From the NCBI RefSeq assembly GCF_000160455.2, contig NZ_ACJX03000001.1, positions 1,560,001 to 1,624,000 of the forward strand: 64,000 bases of DNA. Reading direction: 5' to 3'. The notes under the pieces are model-generated. The model saw nothing but the letters and a program-made list of their open reading frames with translations, had not been told where the DNA came from and made no database searches. This stretch comes from Acetomicrobium hydrogeniformans ATCC BAA-1850. Lineage in GTDB: Bacteria; Synergistota; Synergistia; Synergistales; Acetomicrobiaceae. The position numbers were made by a program, and so were the translations under genes. Of the stretch, positions 49,442 through 58,594 are shown one piece after another. Each line of letters begins with the position of its first letter. The stretch's first letter is position 1.

Positions 49442-50274
49442 TCAAATTTCTGTCCTTGCGCGATATTTTAGATATACTCATTATTGCCTTTCTCATATAT
49501 CGCATCCTTTTGTTGCTGATGGATACAAGGGCCATGCAGCTTGTAAAGGGGCTGTTGCTCTTGGCCTTAGTCAGTGTATTTGCCAGGACTTTGCGCTTTG
49601 AAGCTTTGTCGTGGATATTAGGAAAGTTTTTAGGCGTTTTGTTTATAGCCATTCCCATTGTATTTCAACCTGAACTGCGACGGATGCTCGAGGAAATAGG
49701 CAAAGGAAGCCTGTGGAGACGGGCCATATCCAGGGAGAAAGCGCAGTCTTTGGCGGATGAGGTTTTAAGGGCCCTACTGTATCTCCAATCTCAAAAAATA
49801 GGGGCTTTGATAGTTCTTCAGAGGAGCACGGGACTCAAAGACGTGTGGCAATCTGCGGTAAAACTGGACGCTGAAATTTCTCAAGAGGTGTTGGTATCCA
49901 TTTTTTGGCCGGGCAATCCCCTCCATGACGGTGCTGTCATCCTGGACAGGGAACGGGTGATTGCGGCTTCATGTTTTTTACCCCTGAGCGATAATCCGGA
50001 TATTTCAAGATGGCTTGGTACGAGGCATAGGGCAGCCTTAGGAATAACGGAGGTATCGGATGCCATATCTCTGGTGGTTTCGGAAGAGAGGGGAGAGGTT
50101 TCCTTTGCAATACGCGGTCACCTCTCCAGAGGTCTTAAAGAAAACCAATTGCGTCAGTTGCTCCTTCACTACTTCCTTTCCGAAAGCGAACCCACATCGC
50201 TGTGGGAGAGGATCCGTGAGGCCTTTGCTTCATTTCGTTCTGGAGGTGTAAAAGATGATGAAATGGATCGATAA
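49438..50274 (+). CDS. cdaA: Diadenylate cyclase CdaA
   Basis: CdaA makes c-di-AMP from two ATP. Three N-terminal membrane helices (about 10-65) precede the DAC domain with the DGA (LHDGAVIL) and RHR (GTRHRAALGI) motifs. cdaA-cdaR-glmM is the conserved operon in Firmicutes, coupling c-di-AMP with cell-wall precursor synthesis and potassium control. Its 3' end overlaps cdaR. Confidence 0.94.
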   Translation: MIKFLSLRDILDILIIAFLIYRILLLLMDTRAMQLVKGLLLLALVSVFARTLRFEALSWILGKFLGVLFIAIPIVFQPELRRMLEEIGKGSLWRRAISREKAQSLADEVLRALLYLQSQKIGALIVLQRSTGLKDVWQSAVKLDAEISQEVLVSIFWPGNPLHDGAVILDRERVIAASCFLPLSDNPDISRWLGTRHRAALGITEVSDAISLVVSEERGEVSFAIRGHLSRGLKENQLRQLLLHYFLSESEPTSLWERIREAFASFRSGGVKDDEMDR

Positions 50275-51463
50275 TCTGTTTTCCTCCAGGACATTTTTGA
50301 AGGTATTTTCCTTGGTACTCGCCTTTTTTCTGTGGTTTTATGTCACGGGAGACAGTAATACCGATGTGGTAAGATCTTACAGACTGGCTTTGCAGCTTCG
50401 AAATGTCCCTAGCGGGGTTACGATCCAACTTCCCAGCAGGGAAGTCGAGGTTCAAGTGGCTGCCAACAGGTTTTTGGCATCGAACATTATTCCCGAAAAG
50501 GACATAGTTTGTTATGTCGACCTTCAGGGATTGGAGCCGGGGCGACATACCCTCCCAGTAAAGATATCTTTGTCAACGGGATTGCAATTGATAACAGTAA
50601 ATCCCTCAACGGTGGATCTCAGATTGGAAAAGAGTGCGGAAAGGGCGATCCCTGTTACGCCGGAATTGCCTCAGCTGCCCGACGGATATGCTTTACGAAG
50701 CGTTATCGTGTCTCCCTCCCAAGTGATCGTACGGGGTACAGAAAGCGATGTGAAAAGGATAACGGGTGCAGTCGTCGTTCCCTCTCTTGCCGATCTGCTT
50801 GCCAACGAAAAGATAAGTCTTAAGGTGATGCTTGAGCCTCAATCGCAGGAATGGTCGAGCGTAACAGTGATCCCTGACAGGGTTGATTTTCAGGCTGAGG
50901 TCGATATCGTAAAGATAAAAAAAGAAGTTCCCATCTTTGTTCCCATTGAAGGGGAGCCTCATCCCGATTATATCGTTACGTCCATTCTGACTACTCCCGG
51001 GAACGTGATATTGGAAGGGTCGAAAGTGACACTTAACGGGATCAGTTCCATCACTACAAAGTCTCTGAATATAAGCGGAATAAAAGAAGACATGGAAGCG
51101 CAACTTCCCATTTCAGTCCCGAAAGGGATCAATGTATTGGGAGATAAAAGCGTAACCGTGAAGGTAACATTAAAGCAAAGGATTGCTACTATGAAATACG
51201 AAAATTTGGAGATAGAGATAAGGGGCAGAGGTATATATAGAAATTGGAAGATAGATCCCACTAAAGTGGATGTGATCATTGAGGGGCCCCCGTCCATTGT
51301 TTCTTCCCTTGAAGGCAAGGAGCCCGCAATAGTAGCCTATGTAGATATTACGAATATAGTGTCCAGGAGATTGTCCATACCCGTAAACGTGGAAGTAAAG
51401 GTTAAAGGGATCAGCGTCGAGAAGGTCGATCCTGACAGGGTTACCTTTACGGTTTTGGATTAG
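50255..51463 (+). CDS. cdaR: YbbR-domain protein CdaR
   Basis: CdaR regulates CdaA. A single N-terminal membrane helix (about 13-30, FLKVFSLVLAFFLWFYVTG) is followed by an extracytoplasmic region with about four YbbR repeats (for example VTPELPQLPDGYALRSVIVSPSQVIVRG). GGAGGTG lies six bases before the ATG. The length of 402 residues is typical. Confidence 0.9.
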   Translation: MMKWIDNLFSSRTFLKVFSLVLAFFLWFYVTGDSNTDVVRSYRLALQLRNVPSGVTIQLPSREVEVQVAANRFLASNIIPEKDIVCYVDLQGLEPGRHTLPVKISLSTGLQLITVNPSTVDLRLEKSAERAIPVTPELPQLPDGYALRSVIVSPSQVIVRGTESDVKRITGAVVVPSLADLLANEKISLKVMLEPQSQEWSSVTVIPDRVDFQAEVDIVKIKKEVPIFVPIEGEPHPDYIVTSILTTPGNVILEGSKVTLNGISSITTKSLNISGIKEDMEAQLPISVPKGINVLGDKSVTVKVTLKQRIATMKYENLEIEIRGRGIYRNWKIDPTKVDVIIEGPPSIVSSLEGKEPAIVAYVDITNIVSRRLSIPVNVEVKVKGISVEKVDPDRVTFTVLD

Positions 51464-51516
51464 ACTGATAACTGTAAGGCATTACAATTCATGATAAATA
51501 TGGGAGTGAACGTCCA

Positions 51517-52893
51517 ATGGGCAAGAAAATACGATGCTTATTCGGAACAGATGGAGTAAGAGACGTGGCGAATAAGGGAGTCATGATCCCCGAAATGGTG
51601 CTGCGTTTGGCCAGAGCCTATGCCCTATTTTTGGCCGAAAGGGGGATACCCAAACCCACAATTGCCATAGGAACCGATACCAGATTATCATGCCAAATGC
51701 TGCAATCCGCACTGGAGGCAGGGTTCATGTCTGCTGGCGCTGATGTGCTGCTTTTAGGCGTTATCCCCACGGCCGGGGTCAGTTTTGCAGTTAGGCAATA
51801 CGAGTTGGCGGGCGGTGCTGTCATCAGCGCTTCGCATAATCCTGCCGAGTATAACGGGGTTAAATTCTTCGATAAAAGGGGCGTAAAGCTGAGCGATGAC
51901 GACGAAGCGGCCATAGAAGAGTACCTTGGGGACTCCATGTTGGACGAGTGGAGGCCAACGGGGGCATCGATTGGTGTCTCCATTGAGGCCGAGGACTCTA
52001 TAGGTGATTACGTAAAATACATGTTGGCAAAGGTCGACAGTTTTTCTCTGTCCGAATACAAAATGGTGATCGATTGTGCGAATGGAGCAATGATAAAATC
52101 GGCAAAAGATGTATTTGAAGCTCTGAAGCCAAAAAAAGCGGTTTTTTTGGGCGATAAACCGGATGGTCTCAACATCAACGAGGGCGTCGGCGTGATGTTT
52201 ATCGAGACATGCCAAGAGGCTGTTTTGAAAGAGGGGGCGGATTTTGGAGTTGCCTTCGACGGTGATGGCGACAGGGTCTTGTTCGTCGACAAAAAAGGTC
52301 GCCTGATAAACGGAGATTTGATTCTATGGGTGCTGGCCAGGTGGCTTAAGAAAAAAGGAGCGCTGGGTAGCGGTGTGGTTGCTACAGTGATGAGCAACAT
52401 GGCATTGGAAGAGCATTTAAACAAAGAAGGCATTCCTCTATTTCGATGTCCCGTAGGCGACCGCTACGTCTATGAAACTATGCAAAAGACCAATTCCTTG
52501 CTCGGAGGGGAGCAATCGGGTCATATAATTATTAAAGATTATGTCCAAACGGGCGATGGGTTGTGCACCTCCTTGATGTTCCTTCGAGCCTGCGATGAAC
52601 TCGGACTTCCCATCAGCGAGTTGAACGATGAATTTTCTCCATACCCTCAGCTTTTACAAAACGTCAGGGTGAGCAGTAAAGACAAAATATTATCTCATCC
52701 GGCTTTTTTGGAACTTCTCAGAGAGTACGAAAGAAAAATAGAGGGCCGGGGAAGGCTGTTTGTCAGGCTTTCCGGGACTGAGCCCATGGTGCGAATTTTA
52801 TTGGAGGGGAAGGGTCTCGATTTGGGTTCTTTAGCTAAAGAGCTGGTTTCGCAAATTCACAAGATAGATAAAGAGCTTGATGAGGTTATTTGA
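51517..52893 (+). CDS. glmM: Phosphoglucosamine mutase
   Basis: GlmM converts glucosamine 6-phosphate to 1-phosphate for UDP-GlcNAc. The catalytic Ser106 is in ISASHNPAEYNG, the metal loop is FDGDGDRVLF, and GGEQSGH and RLSGTEPMVR complete the active site. The N-terminal FGTDGVRD differs from the usual FGTDGVRG. It acts just before GlmU (54845). Confidence 0.95.
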   Translation: MGKKIRCLFGTDGVRDVANKGVMIPEMVLRLARAYALFLAERGIPKPTIAIGTDTRLSCQMLQSALEAGFMSAGADVLLLGVIPTAGVSFAVRQYELAGGAVISASHNPAEYNGVKFFDKRGVKLSDDDEAAIEEYLGDSMLDEWRPTGASIGVSIEAEDSIGDYVKYMLAKVDSFSLSEYKMVIDCANGAMIKSAKDVFEALKPKKAVFLGDKPDGLNINEGVGVMFIETCQEAVLKEGADFGVAFDGDGDRVLFVDKKGRLINGDLILWVLARWLKKKGALGSGVVATVMSNMALEEHLNKEGIPLFRCPVGDRYVYETMQKTNSLLGGEQSGHIIIKDYVQTGDGLCTSLMFLRACDELGLPISELNDEFSPYPQLLQNVRVSSKDKILSHPAFLELLREYERKIEGRGRLFVRLSGTEPMVRILLEGKGLDLGSLAKELVSQIHKIDKELDEVI

Positions 52894-52924
52894 CATTTTA
52901 CTTAAGTATAAAGGAGGTATGTCA

Positions 52925-53794
52925 ATGTCTGGCGTTCGAAAGTGCATCTTCCCCGTGGCCGGTCTCGGAACTCGTTTTTTGCCTGTTACCAAGGAAATAC
53001 CGAAAGAAATGTTGCCTTTAATCGATAGACCCATTATTCATTACGGTGTGGATGAGGCTGTAGCATCGGGATGTAGTCAAATTATATTTATAACCGGAAG
53101 AGGCAAGAGGGCACTAGAGGATTATTTCGACAGATCCTACGAATTGGAACAACTTTTGAAGGAACGTAACAAGGAAGATTTGTACCGTTTAATCACGTCT
53201 ATAAGCACCCTTGCGGACTTTGCCTATGTAAGACAGCCTGAACCCCTTGGATTGGGGCATGCTATACTCTGTGCCGAACCCTTTTGCAACGAACCCTTCG
53301 GGGTTATTTTGACTGATGATGTCATGATCTCCGATAAACCGGTCCTTAAACAGCTCATCGATGTGCGGGAGAAATTTGGAGGCTCGGTGATCGCACTTGA
53401 AAGAGTGCCTCACGAAGAAACGGAAAGGTACGGCATTGTAGATGCTACCCCCTATTCGGACAACGTTTATCGGATAAATGACTTGGTTGAAAAGCCGAAG
53501 AAAGAAAAGGCACCAAGCGATTTTGCCATAATGGGAAGGTATGTTCTGTCTCCGTCTATTTTTTCCCATATAAGGAATATAAGTATGGGCGAAGGCGGCG
53601 AATATCAACTCACCGATGCCTTGAAAAGCTTGGCACAGGAGGAGCCAATCTGGGGAGTTGTTTACGAAGGAGAGCGTCTCGATTGCGGGACCAAGGTTTC
53701 CTGGTTCAGATCGACCATAAGAAGGGGACTTCAAGATCCCGAACTGAAAGACGTTGCCTTAGAAATATTAAGAGATGAAAATATCATTAAATGA
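52925..53794 (+). CDS. galU: UTP-glucose-1-phosphate uridylyltransferase
   Basis: GalU makes UDP-glucose for envelope polysaccharides. It has FPVAGLGTRFLPVTKEIPKEMLPL, LGLGHAILCAEPF, TDDVMI and EYQLTDAL. ATG 52925 is six bases after AAGGAGGT (52911-52918). The length of 289 residues is usual. It ends the plus-strand cluster. Confidence 0.94.
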   Translation: MSGVRKCIFPVAGLGTRFLPVTKEIPKEMLPLIDRPIIHYGVDEAVASGCSQIIFITGRGKRALEDYFDRSYELEQLLKERNKEDLYRLITSISTLADFAYVRQPEPLGLGHAILCAEPFCNEPFGVILTDDVMISDKPVLKQLIDVREKFGGSVIALERVPHEETERYGIVDATPYSDNVYRINDLVEKPKKEKAPSDFAIMGRYVLSPSIFSHIRNISMGEGGEYQLTDALKSLAQEEPIWGVVYEGERLDCGTKVSWFRSTIRRGLQDPELKDVALEILRDENIIK

Positions 53795-53824
53795 ATTTGA
53801 AAAATGAATTTGAATTATAACTGT

Positions 53825-53870
53825 AGCGGGCTTCTTGTAAAATGATCGCGATAAGAGCAAGTAGCCCGCT
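53825..53870. terminator. Hairpin between converging galU and the minus-strand pair
   Basis: AGCGGGCT (53825-53832) pairs with AGCCCGCT (53863-53870), with inner CTTG/CAAG pairing after one mismatch. There is no strong T-run on either side. Its position between converging genes suggests a terminator. Confidence 0.5.
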
Positions 53871-53883
53871 GTTCGGTGGACTG

Positions 53884-54159
53884 TTAACCCGAGCGGTTCG
53901 ATCGTTTAGTCAGTATGTAGATATACATCGCTAAAGGTATCAGAGGGGCTATAGCTATATAAAATGGCGCAATAGCCAGCAATACCAAGAAGCTTAACAC
54001 CATTATCATGGCAAAACTCGACCAAAAGAGGCCTTGCAGTAAAGAGGATTCTCTGCGTTGGTTCAATATACCCAAGACCGAAGACAAAACTACCAGCGCA
54101 ATTATTAGGAAGCACAAAATTTTTAGATTACCTGTTATTGCATTCTGGACATAATCCAT
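53884..54159 (-). CDS. Small membrane protein, unknown
   Basis: This 91-residue hydrophobic protein has about three membrane helices (KILCFLIIALVVLSSVLGIL, SFAMIMVLSFLVLLAI, YIAIAPLIPLAMYIYIL) and ends in a basic KRSNRSG. I do not recognise a family. It overlaps the perR-like gene by 32 bases and is probably cotranscribed with it. Confidence 0.6.
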   Translation of the reverse strand: MDYVQNAITGNLKILCFLIIALVVLSSVLGILNQRRESSLLQGLFWSSFAMIMVLSFLVLLAIAPFYIAIAPLIPLAMYIYILTKRSNRSG

Positions 54160-54544
54160 ATAGATAGACCTGTAAGCTTTGGGTTCTGTATTCGCTCAAA
54201 TTTTTGAGTTTGTCCACTTCCTCCTGTTCCATCTCGATGTCTTCCAGTCGGCCGCATTTTTGGCAGAAGAAGTGAGCGTGAGCTGCCCACGTTGGGTCAA
54301 AATGGGTTTTTTTCTCGTCGATGGTAAGTATTTGCAGGTAGCCCATTTCTTCCAAGAGCTGCACGGTACTGTATATGGTAGCAAAGGATATGGTCGGATA
54401 GTCTTTTTTAAGTTCTTTGTAAAGCTGTTCTGCCGTTGGATGATCCTTGCGCCCGCACAGCCTTTCCACGATTGCCTTTCTCTGACCTGTCAATTTATAC
54501 CCCCTTGTTTTTAACTTATCCAAAATTTCATCGACATTCCACAT
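54128..54544 (-). CDS. perR: Fur-family regulator, PerR-type peroxide sensor
   Basis: The winged helix (TGQRKAIVERL, SFATIYSTVQLLEEMGYL) and zinc cysteines Cys94/Cys97 and Cys132/Cys135 are of the Fur family. Aligned with Bacillus PerR, all five regulatory metal ligands are present: His35 (HPTAEQLY), Asp83, His89, His91 and Asp102. The last is Asp as in PerR rather than Glu as in Fur. It therefore probably senses peroxide by histidine oxidation. ATG 54544 is eight bases after GGAGGGG. A Per-box-like site overlaps its promoter. Confidence 0.85.
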   Translation of the reverse strand: MWNVDEILDKLKTRGYKLTGQRKAIVERLCGRKDHPTAEQLYKELKKDYPTISFATIYSTVQLLEEMGYLQILTIDEKKTHFDPTWAAHAHFFCQKCGRLEDIEMEQEEVDKLKNLSEYRTQSLQVYLYGLCPECNNR

Positions 54545-54574
54545 GTTTTGATACCCCTCCAATCTGTAATTTAA

Positions 54575-54603
54575 TTTATAACTATTTAAAGGTAAATTTT
54601 CAA
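54575..54603 (-). promoter_or_regulatory. perR promoter with overlapping Per-box-like site
   Basis: On the minus strand TTGAAA (54603-54598) and TATAAA (54580-54575) are 17 bases apart. TTATAACTATTTAAA (54576-54590, plus strand) matches 11 of 14 defined positions of the Bacillus Per box TTATAATNATTATAA and covers the -10, suggesting autoregulation. Confidence 0.6.
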
Positions 54604-54655
54604 GAGGGACCGTTCAAAAAGTTTAAAAAATAGGATTTCCTTTGCCCGATTGATC

Positions 54656-54685
54656 TGGACAAGGAGGCAACGTTTCATGTATAAT
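54656..54685 (+). promoter_or_regulatory. Promoter of tRNA-Gln (and possibly glmU)
   Basis: TGGACA (54656-54661) and TATAAT (54680-54685) are 18 bases apart, 17 bases upstream of the tRNA. Together with the perR promoter it accounts for the roughly 160-base spacer between perR and the tRNA; I see nothing else there. Confidence 0.65.
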
Positions 54686-54701
54686 TCATTTTGCTTTACG
54701 A

Positions 54702-54777
54702 TGGGGTGTAGCCAAGCCGGCAAGGCAGCGGACTTTGGATCCGCCATTCGCAGGTTCGAATCCTGCCACCCCAGCCA
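54702..54777 (+). tRNA. tRNA-Gln (anticodon TTG)
   Basis: A complete cloverleaf: acceptor TGGGGTG/CACCCCA, D arm with AGCC..GGC, anticodon stem GCGGA/TCCGC with loop CTTTGGA (anticodon TTG, reading CAA and CAG), T arm GCAGG-TTCGAAT-CCTGC. The discriminator G and CCA (54775-54777) are encoded. Confidence 0.96.
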
Positions 54778-54794
54778 TAAATATGGTATATAAA

Positions 54795-54817
54795 TGGGGG
54801 GAGAAAGACTCCCCCCA
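54795..54817 (+). other. Hairpin between tRNA-Gln and glmU
   Basis: TGGGGGGAG (54795-54803) pairs perfectly with CTCCCCCCA (54809-54817) around a five-base loop. Only CTTTG follows, so termination may be partial, letting some transcripts reach glmU; it may also define the 3' trailer of the tRNA precursor. Confidence 0.6.
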
Positions 54818-54844
54818 CTTTGTTGCATTGGGAGGCTAGAAGAT

Positions 54845-56212
54845 ATGAATTTTACTTGGGGAGCTTTAATTCTTGCCGCCGGCAAGGGCACAAGAATGAA
54901 AAGCGTTACCGCGAAAGTGATGCAACCCATTTTGAACGAGCCCATGCTTTTATATCCTCTAAATGCTTTAAAGGGGTGTCAGCAAGTTGCTACTGCAGTA
55001 GTAGTAGGATATGGAAAAGAAGAAGTAATAGCTTATCTCAAAAGAGATTGGCCCCATATCGCTACGATCGAGCAAAAGCAGCAAAAAGGTACAGGAGATG
55101 CGGTTAAGGTTAGTTCTTCTTTCTGGGAAAATTACGACAATTTATTGGTCCTGCCCGGCGATGTTCCCCTTATTACCAGCGATACCATCGACTTGTTGAT
55201 GAGACGGCATTTGGAGAAAGGTTCGGCGTTGAGCTTTATCAGTTTTCAGGCGTCCAATGCGGTTGGATACGGTAGGGTCGTTAGAGCCGGCGGCGTTGTT
55301 CGAATCGTCGAAGAAAAAGATGCAACCAAAGAAGAATTGAAGATCTCTGAGGTCAACAGCGGCGTCTATGCCTTTTCAACAGATGCCCTTAAACGTCATA
55401 TTAAAAGTTTGGAATGTAAAAATGCACAGGGAGAGTACTATTTAACTGATCTGGTGGAAATCTTTCAGAGTGCTGGGGAACGTGTTGAAGTGGTGCTCGG
55501 AGAGAGAGAAGAAGAGTTTTTGGGAGTCAACGATCCCTTTCAATTGGCACGAACAACCGCTTTGCTAAGGGAATCGATACTTGCTCGGTGGATGGAAAGG
55601 GGTGTCAAATGCGTTGATCCCTCAACTGTTTGGATTGGTCCTAACGTACTATTTGAAGGAGAAGCTTTTATTTCTCCAAATGTCCAGATATATGGCAGGA
55701 CCGTCGTTGGAGATCGTTGCAACATAGGCAGTTTCTCGATAATAAGGGATTGCAGGCTTGAAAGTCAGGTTCACATAAACTCCCACGTGATAATTGAAAA
55801 TTCTTCAATCGGACGTGAAGCTGTCGTAGGTCCCTTTGCCTATTTAAGGGACGGAGCGGAATTGATGGCACAAGCCTTTGCAGGGAAATTCGTCGAAATA
55901 AAGAAGTCAAAAATAGGGGCGAGGAGCAAAGTTCCTCATTTATCGTACATAGGAGATGCTATTATTGGAGAAGACACCAACATCGGTGCCGGCACTATAA
56001 CATGTAATTACGACGGAATTAAAAAACATCCGACGAAAATAGGCGATCGCTGTTTCGTCGGCAGTGATACGATGTTGGTCGCGCCAGTCGAGCTCGATGA
56101 CGATGTCACTACAGGAGCCGGTTCCGTAATTACCGATAATGTCCCCAAAGGAGCCTTAGCCTTGGCAAGAGCGCGGCAGCGGAACATATTGGGGTGGAAA
56201 CGGAAAAAATAA
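54845..56212 (+). CDS. glmU: Bifunctional GlmU (GlcN-1-P acetyltransferase / GlcNAc-1-P uridylyltransferase)
   Basis: GlmU finishes UDP-GlcNAc synthesis. The N domain has LAAGKGTRMKS and QQKGTGDAV; residues from about 250 form a left-handed beta helix with hexapeptide repeats, followed by KSKIGARSKVPHLSYIGDA, NYDGIKKHPTKIGD and the C-terminal GALALARARQ. ATG 54845 is nine bases after GGGAGG. The 455 residues are normal. Upstream partner GlmM is at 51517. Confidence 0.95.
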   Translation: MNFTWGALILAAGKGTRMKSVTAKVMQPILNEPMLLYPLNALKGCQQVATAVVVGYGKEEVIAYLKRDWPHIATIEQKQQKGTGDAVKVSSSFWENYDNLLVLPGDVPLITSDTIDLLMRRHLEKGSALSFISFQASNAVGYGRVVRAGGVVRIVEEKDATKEELKISEVNSGVYAFSTDALKRHIKSLECKNAQGEYYLTDLVEIFQSAGERVEVVLGEREEEFLGVNDPFQLARTTALLRESILARWMERGVKCVDPSTVWIGPNVLFEGEAFISPNVQIYGRTVVGDRCNIGSFSIIRDCRLESQVHINSHVIIENSSIGREAVVGPFAYLRDGAELMAQAFAGKFVEIKKSKIGARSKVPHLSYIGDAIIGEDTNIGAGTITCNYDGIKKHPTKIGDRCFVGSDTMLVAPVELDDDVTTGAGSVITDNVPKGALALARARQRNILGWKRKK

Positions 56213-56251
56213 GGCATCAACTACTAATAATAAAGGTGGGGGTCGGTCTTT

Positions 56252-57220
56252 ATGGTCTTTAAGGATAGGGAGCTCAAAATTTTTGCGGGGCAATCTCATC
56301 CGGACTTTGCCAGGAAGGTGTGCGAAAACCTCCATATATCTTTGGCGGCTTCCAAGATTTATAGGTTTTCCGACGGCGAAATAGGCATATCTATAGAGGA
56401 AAGCGTTCGAGGCGCCGATGTGTATGTTATACAATCGACATGCTACCCCTCGAACGAAAACTTGATGGAGTTGTTGATATTTTTGGATGCCCTGAGAAGG
56501 GCATCTGCTTATCAGATCAACGTAGTGGTTCCTTACTTTGGTTATGCAAGGCAGGATAGAAAGACACGAGGCAGGGAGCCGATCACAGCAAAGTTGATAG
56601 CGAATTTGCTGGAGAAAGCCGGAGCCGACAGGGTAGTATCGGCAGATCTTCATGCCGGACAAATTCAGGGCTTTTTCGACATTCCCGTAGACCATCTCAC
56701 GGCCGTTCCGTTGCTGGCATCCTATTTCCAGGAGAAGCTGAAGGATGAAATAGAGGCGGGGAAAGCAGTTGTCGTATCGCCCGATATAGGCGGAGTGGTG
56801 AGAGCGCGGCGTTTTACAGAGCCCTTGCATACTGATCTTGCCATTGTTGACAAGAGGAGATCCTATGACATAGCCAATCATTGCGAAGTGATGGAGATAA
56901 TAGGACACGTCGACGGCAAAGTGGCCATCTTGGTGGACGATATGATAGATACCGGCGGCACTATTGTAAAAGCAGCTGAGGCATTGATGGAAAGGGGAGC
57001 AAAAAAGGTCTTTGCGGCTGCAACCCATGCCGTTTTGTCCGGCCCGGCCATAGAGAGGCTCATGGATTCGCCAATAGAAGAAGTGGTTTTAACCGATACC
57101 ATCCCGTTGTCCAAAGAAAAGACATTGGATAAAATCACTGTGTTGTCCATTGCTCCACTTTTTGCTGAGGCTATAAGCAGGATACATTCAAATGATTCGG
57201 TGAGCATACTCTTTCGATAG
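56252..57220 (+). CDS. prs: Ribose-phosphate pyrophosphokinase
   Basis: Prs makes PRPP, used by PyrE, PyrR and purine genes. It has FSDGEIGISIEESVRG, VPYFGYARQDRKTRGREPITAKL, SADLHAGQIQGFFD and the PRPP loop VAILVDDMIDTGGTI. The length of 322 residues is usual. The glmU-prs-rplY-pth order is the common glmU-prs-ctc-pth arrangement. Confidence 0.96.
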   Translation: MVFKDRELKIFAGQSHPDFARKVCENLHISLAASKIYRFSDGEIGISIEESVRGADVYVIQSTCYPSNENLMELLIFLDALRRASAYQINVVVPYFGYARQDRKTRGREPITAKLIANLLEKAGADRVVSADLHAGQIQGFFDIPVDHLTAVPLLASYFQEKLKDEIEAGKAVVVSPDIGGVVRARRFTEPLHTDLAIVDKRRSYDIANHCEVMEIIGHVDGKVAILVDDMIDTGGTIVKAAEALMERGAKKVFAAATHAVLSGPAIERLMDSPIEEVVLTDTIPLSKEKTLDKITVLSIAPLFAEAISRIHSNDSVSILFR

Positions 57221-57248
57221 GCTATAATGTTTTAAAATACGGGCAATA

Positions 57249-57277
57249 TTGGCAATCGTTGCGTTTCATTTTACATA
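57249..57277 (+). promoter_or_regulatory. Candidate promoter for rplY
   Basis: TTGGCA (57249-57254) and TACATA (57272-57277) are 17 bases apart in the 122-base spacer after prs. No other structure stands out there. Confidence 0.4.
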
Positions 57278-57342
57278 GGGTTGCTTTCGTTTAGGGCATT
57301 TACCATCATAATTTTAGTTCTGTTTCGAGGGAGGAATTCGAT

Positions 57343-58002
57343 ATGACGGTTGGGAACATTGATATAAGGTTGGAATATAGGGAAAATCTGGGAAAGAACA
57401 GATCAAAACGGCTACGAAAAGAAGGATATTTGCCGGCAGTCTTTTATGGTCCGGATTATAAAGAAGCAGTCCCGGTCAAGGTGTCCGTCGATGAGATTTT
57501 GCCACACATACATTCTTCCCATTGGAAGACCTTGATGTTTAACGTAATTTTCCCCGACGGCAAGAAGGAGATGGCGATGATAAGGGACTACCAAAGGGAT
57601 CCTATAAGCAGGCAGGTCCTTCACATCGACTTCTATCAACTTGTAAAAGGACACAGGGTATTGGTAGCTGTTCCCATAGTCCTTATAAACAGGGAATCCT
57701 GTCTGGGCGTCAAGAAGGGTGGAGTTTTGATTCAATCTCTTCACGAATTAGAGATGGAAGTTCTTCCTACGGAAATGCCCGATGAGATACATGTAGACAT
57801 AGCTGGACTCGATGTAGGAGACAGCCTTCGGATATCCGATATCAACTTGCCGGAAAGCGCTTTAGTATCGGTCGATCTTGAAGACACTGTCGTTCAGATC
57901 GTTGAAGCAGTCGAAGAAGTAGAAGAAGAAGCGGCTGAGGAAGTTGAAAGGGAAGTCGAAGTAATAGGCAAAAAGCCCACCGCAGAAGAAGAGGAGGAAT
58001 AA
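57343..58002 (+). CDS. rplY: Ribosomal protein bL25 (CTC type)
   Basis: bL25 binds 5S rRNA. The N domain (RLEYRENLGKNRSKRLRKEGYLPAVFYG) is followed by the CTC C domain (HVDIAGLDVGDSLRISDINLP). An acidic tail of about 40 residues rich in Glu ends the protein. The length of 219 residues is typical of CTC proteins. GGGAGG precedes the ATG. Confidence 0.95.
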   Translation: MTVGNIDIRLEYRENLGKNRSKRLRKEGYLPAVFYGPDYKEAVPVKVSVDEILPHIHSSHWKTLMFNVIFPDGKKEMAMIRDYQRDPISRQVLHIDFYQLVKGHRVLVAVPIVLINRESCLGVKKGGVLIQSLHELEMEVLPTEMPDEIHVDIAGLDVGDSLRISDINLPESALVSVDLEDTVVQIVEAVEEVEEEAAEEVEREVEVIGKKPTAEEEEE

Positions 58003-58009
58003 TTTTAGA

Positions 58010-58588
58010 GTGGGCGTACGACTCTGCGTCGGCCTTGGTAATCCGGGAGCAAAATATGGCATGACAAGGCACAACGTAGGATGGCTGGCCATGGATGCCT
58101 TGTTGGAAAAATTAAATAAATTTGCCGGTTTCCAGTATCGGTGTAATGGCATGATGTGGGGACCCTTGAACGTAGAGGGAGAAAGGGTCTACCTGTTAAA
58201 GCCGCTCACCTTTATGAACTTAAGTGGCCGTTCTGTAGTTCAGGCAAAAAGGGAGTTAAATATAGATAATAATAATATATTGATAGTTTATGATGATATA
58301 TATTTGCCCTTTGGCAAATTAAGGCTGCGCGCCAAGGGCAGTGCAGGCGGCCATAATGGAATGGCTTCCGTTATAGGTGCGCTTGGCACATTGGAGATAC
58401 CTAGGCTTAGAATAGGGACGGGGAGAGAGGAACCCATAGAGGATTTAATCGGCTTCGTCTTATCTCCCTTCGACGAAGAGGAAATGAAGGCCTTGCCCGA
58501 TGTGCTAGAGAGAGCAGCAAAGGCAATTTTGGCCTGGGTTACAATGGATATAGAACATGCCATATCCTACGTAAACAGCAGCCTATAG
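58010..58588 (+). CDS. pth: Peptidyl-tRNA hydrolase
   Basis: Pth recycles peptidyl-tRNA. It has VGLGNPGAKYGMTRHNVG with Asn11 and catalytic His21, LLKPLTFMNLSG, VYDDIYLPFGKLRLR and GSAGGHNGMASV. The start is GTG; a GAGGAGGA segment lies about 12 bases upstream, at the end of rplY. Confidence 0.94.
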   Translation: MGVRLCVGLGNPGAKYGMTRHNVGWLAMDALLEKLNKFAGFQYRCNGMMWGPLNVEGERVYLLKPLTFMNLSGRSVVQAKRELNIDNNNILIVYDDIYLPFGKLRLRAKGSAGGHNGMASVIGALGTLEIPRLRIGTGREEPIEDLIGFVLSPFDEEEMKALPDVLERAAKAILAWVTMDIEHAISYVNSSL

Positions 58589-58594
58589 GACGTG

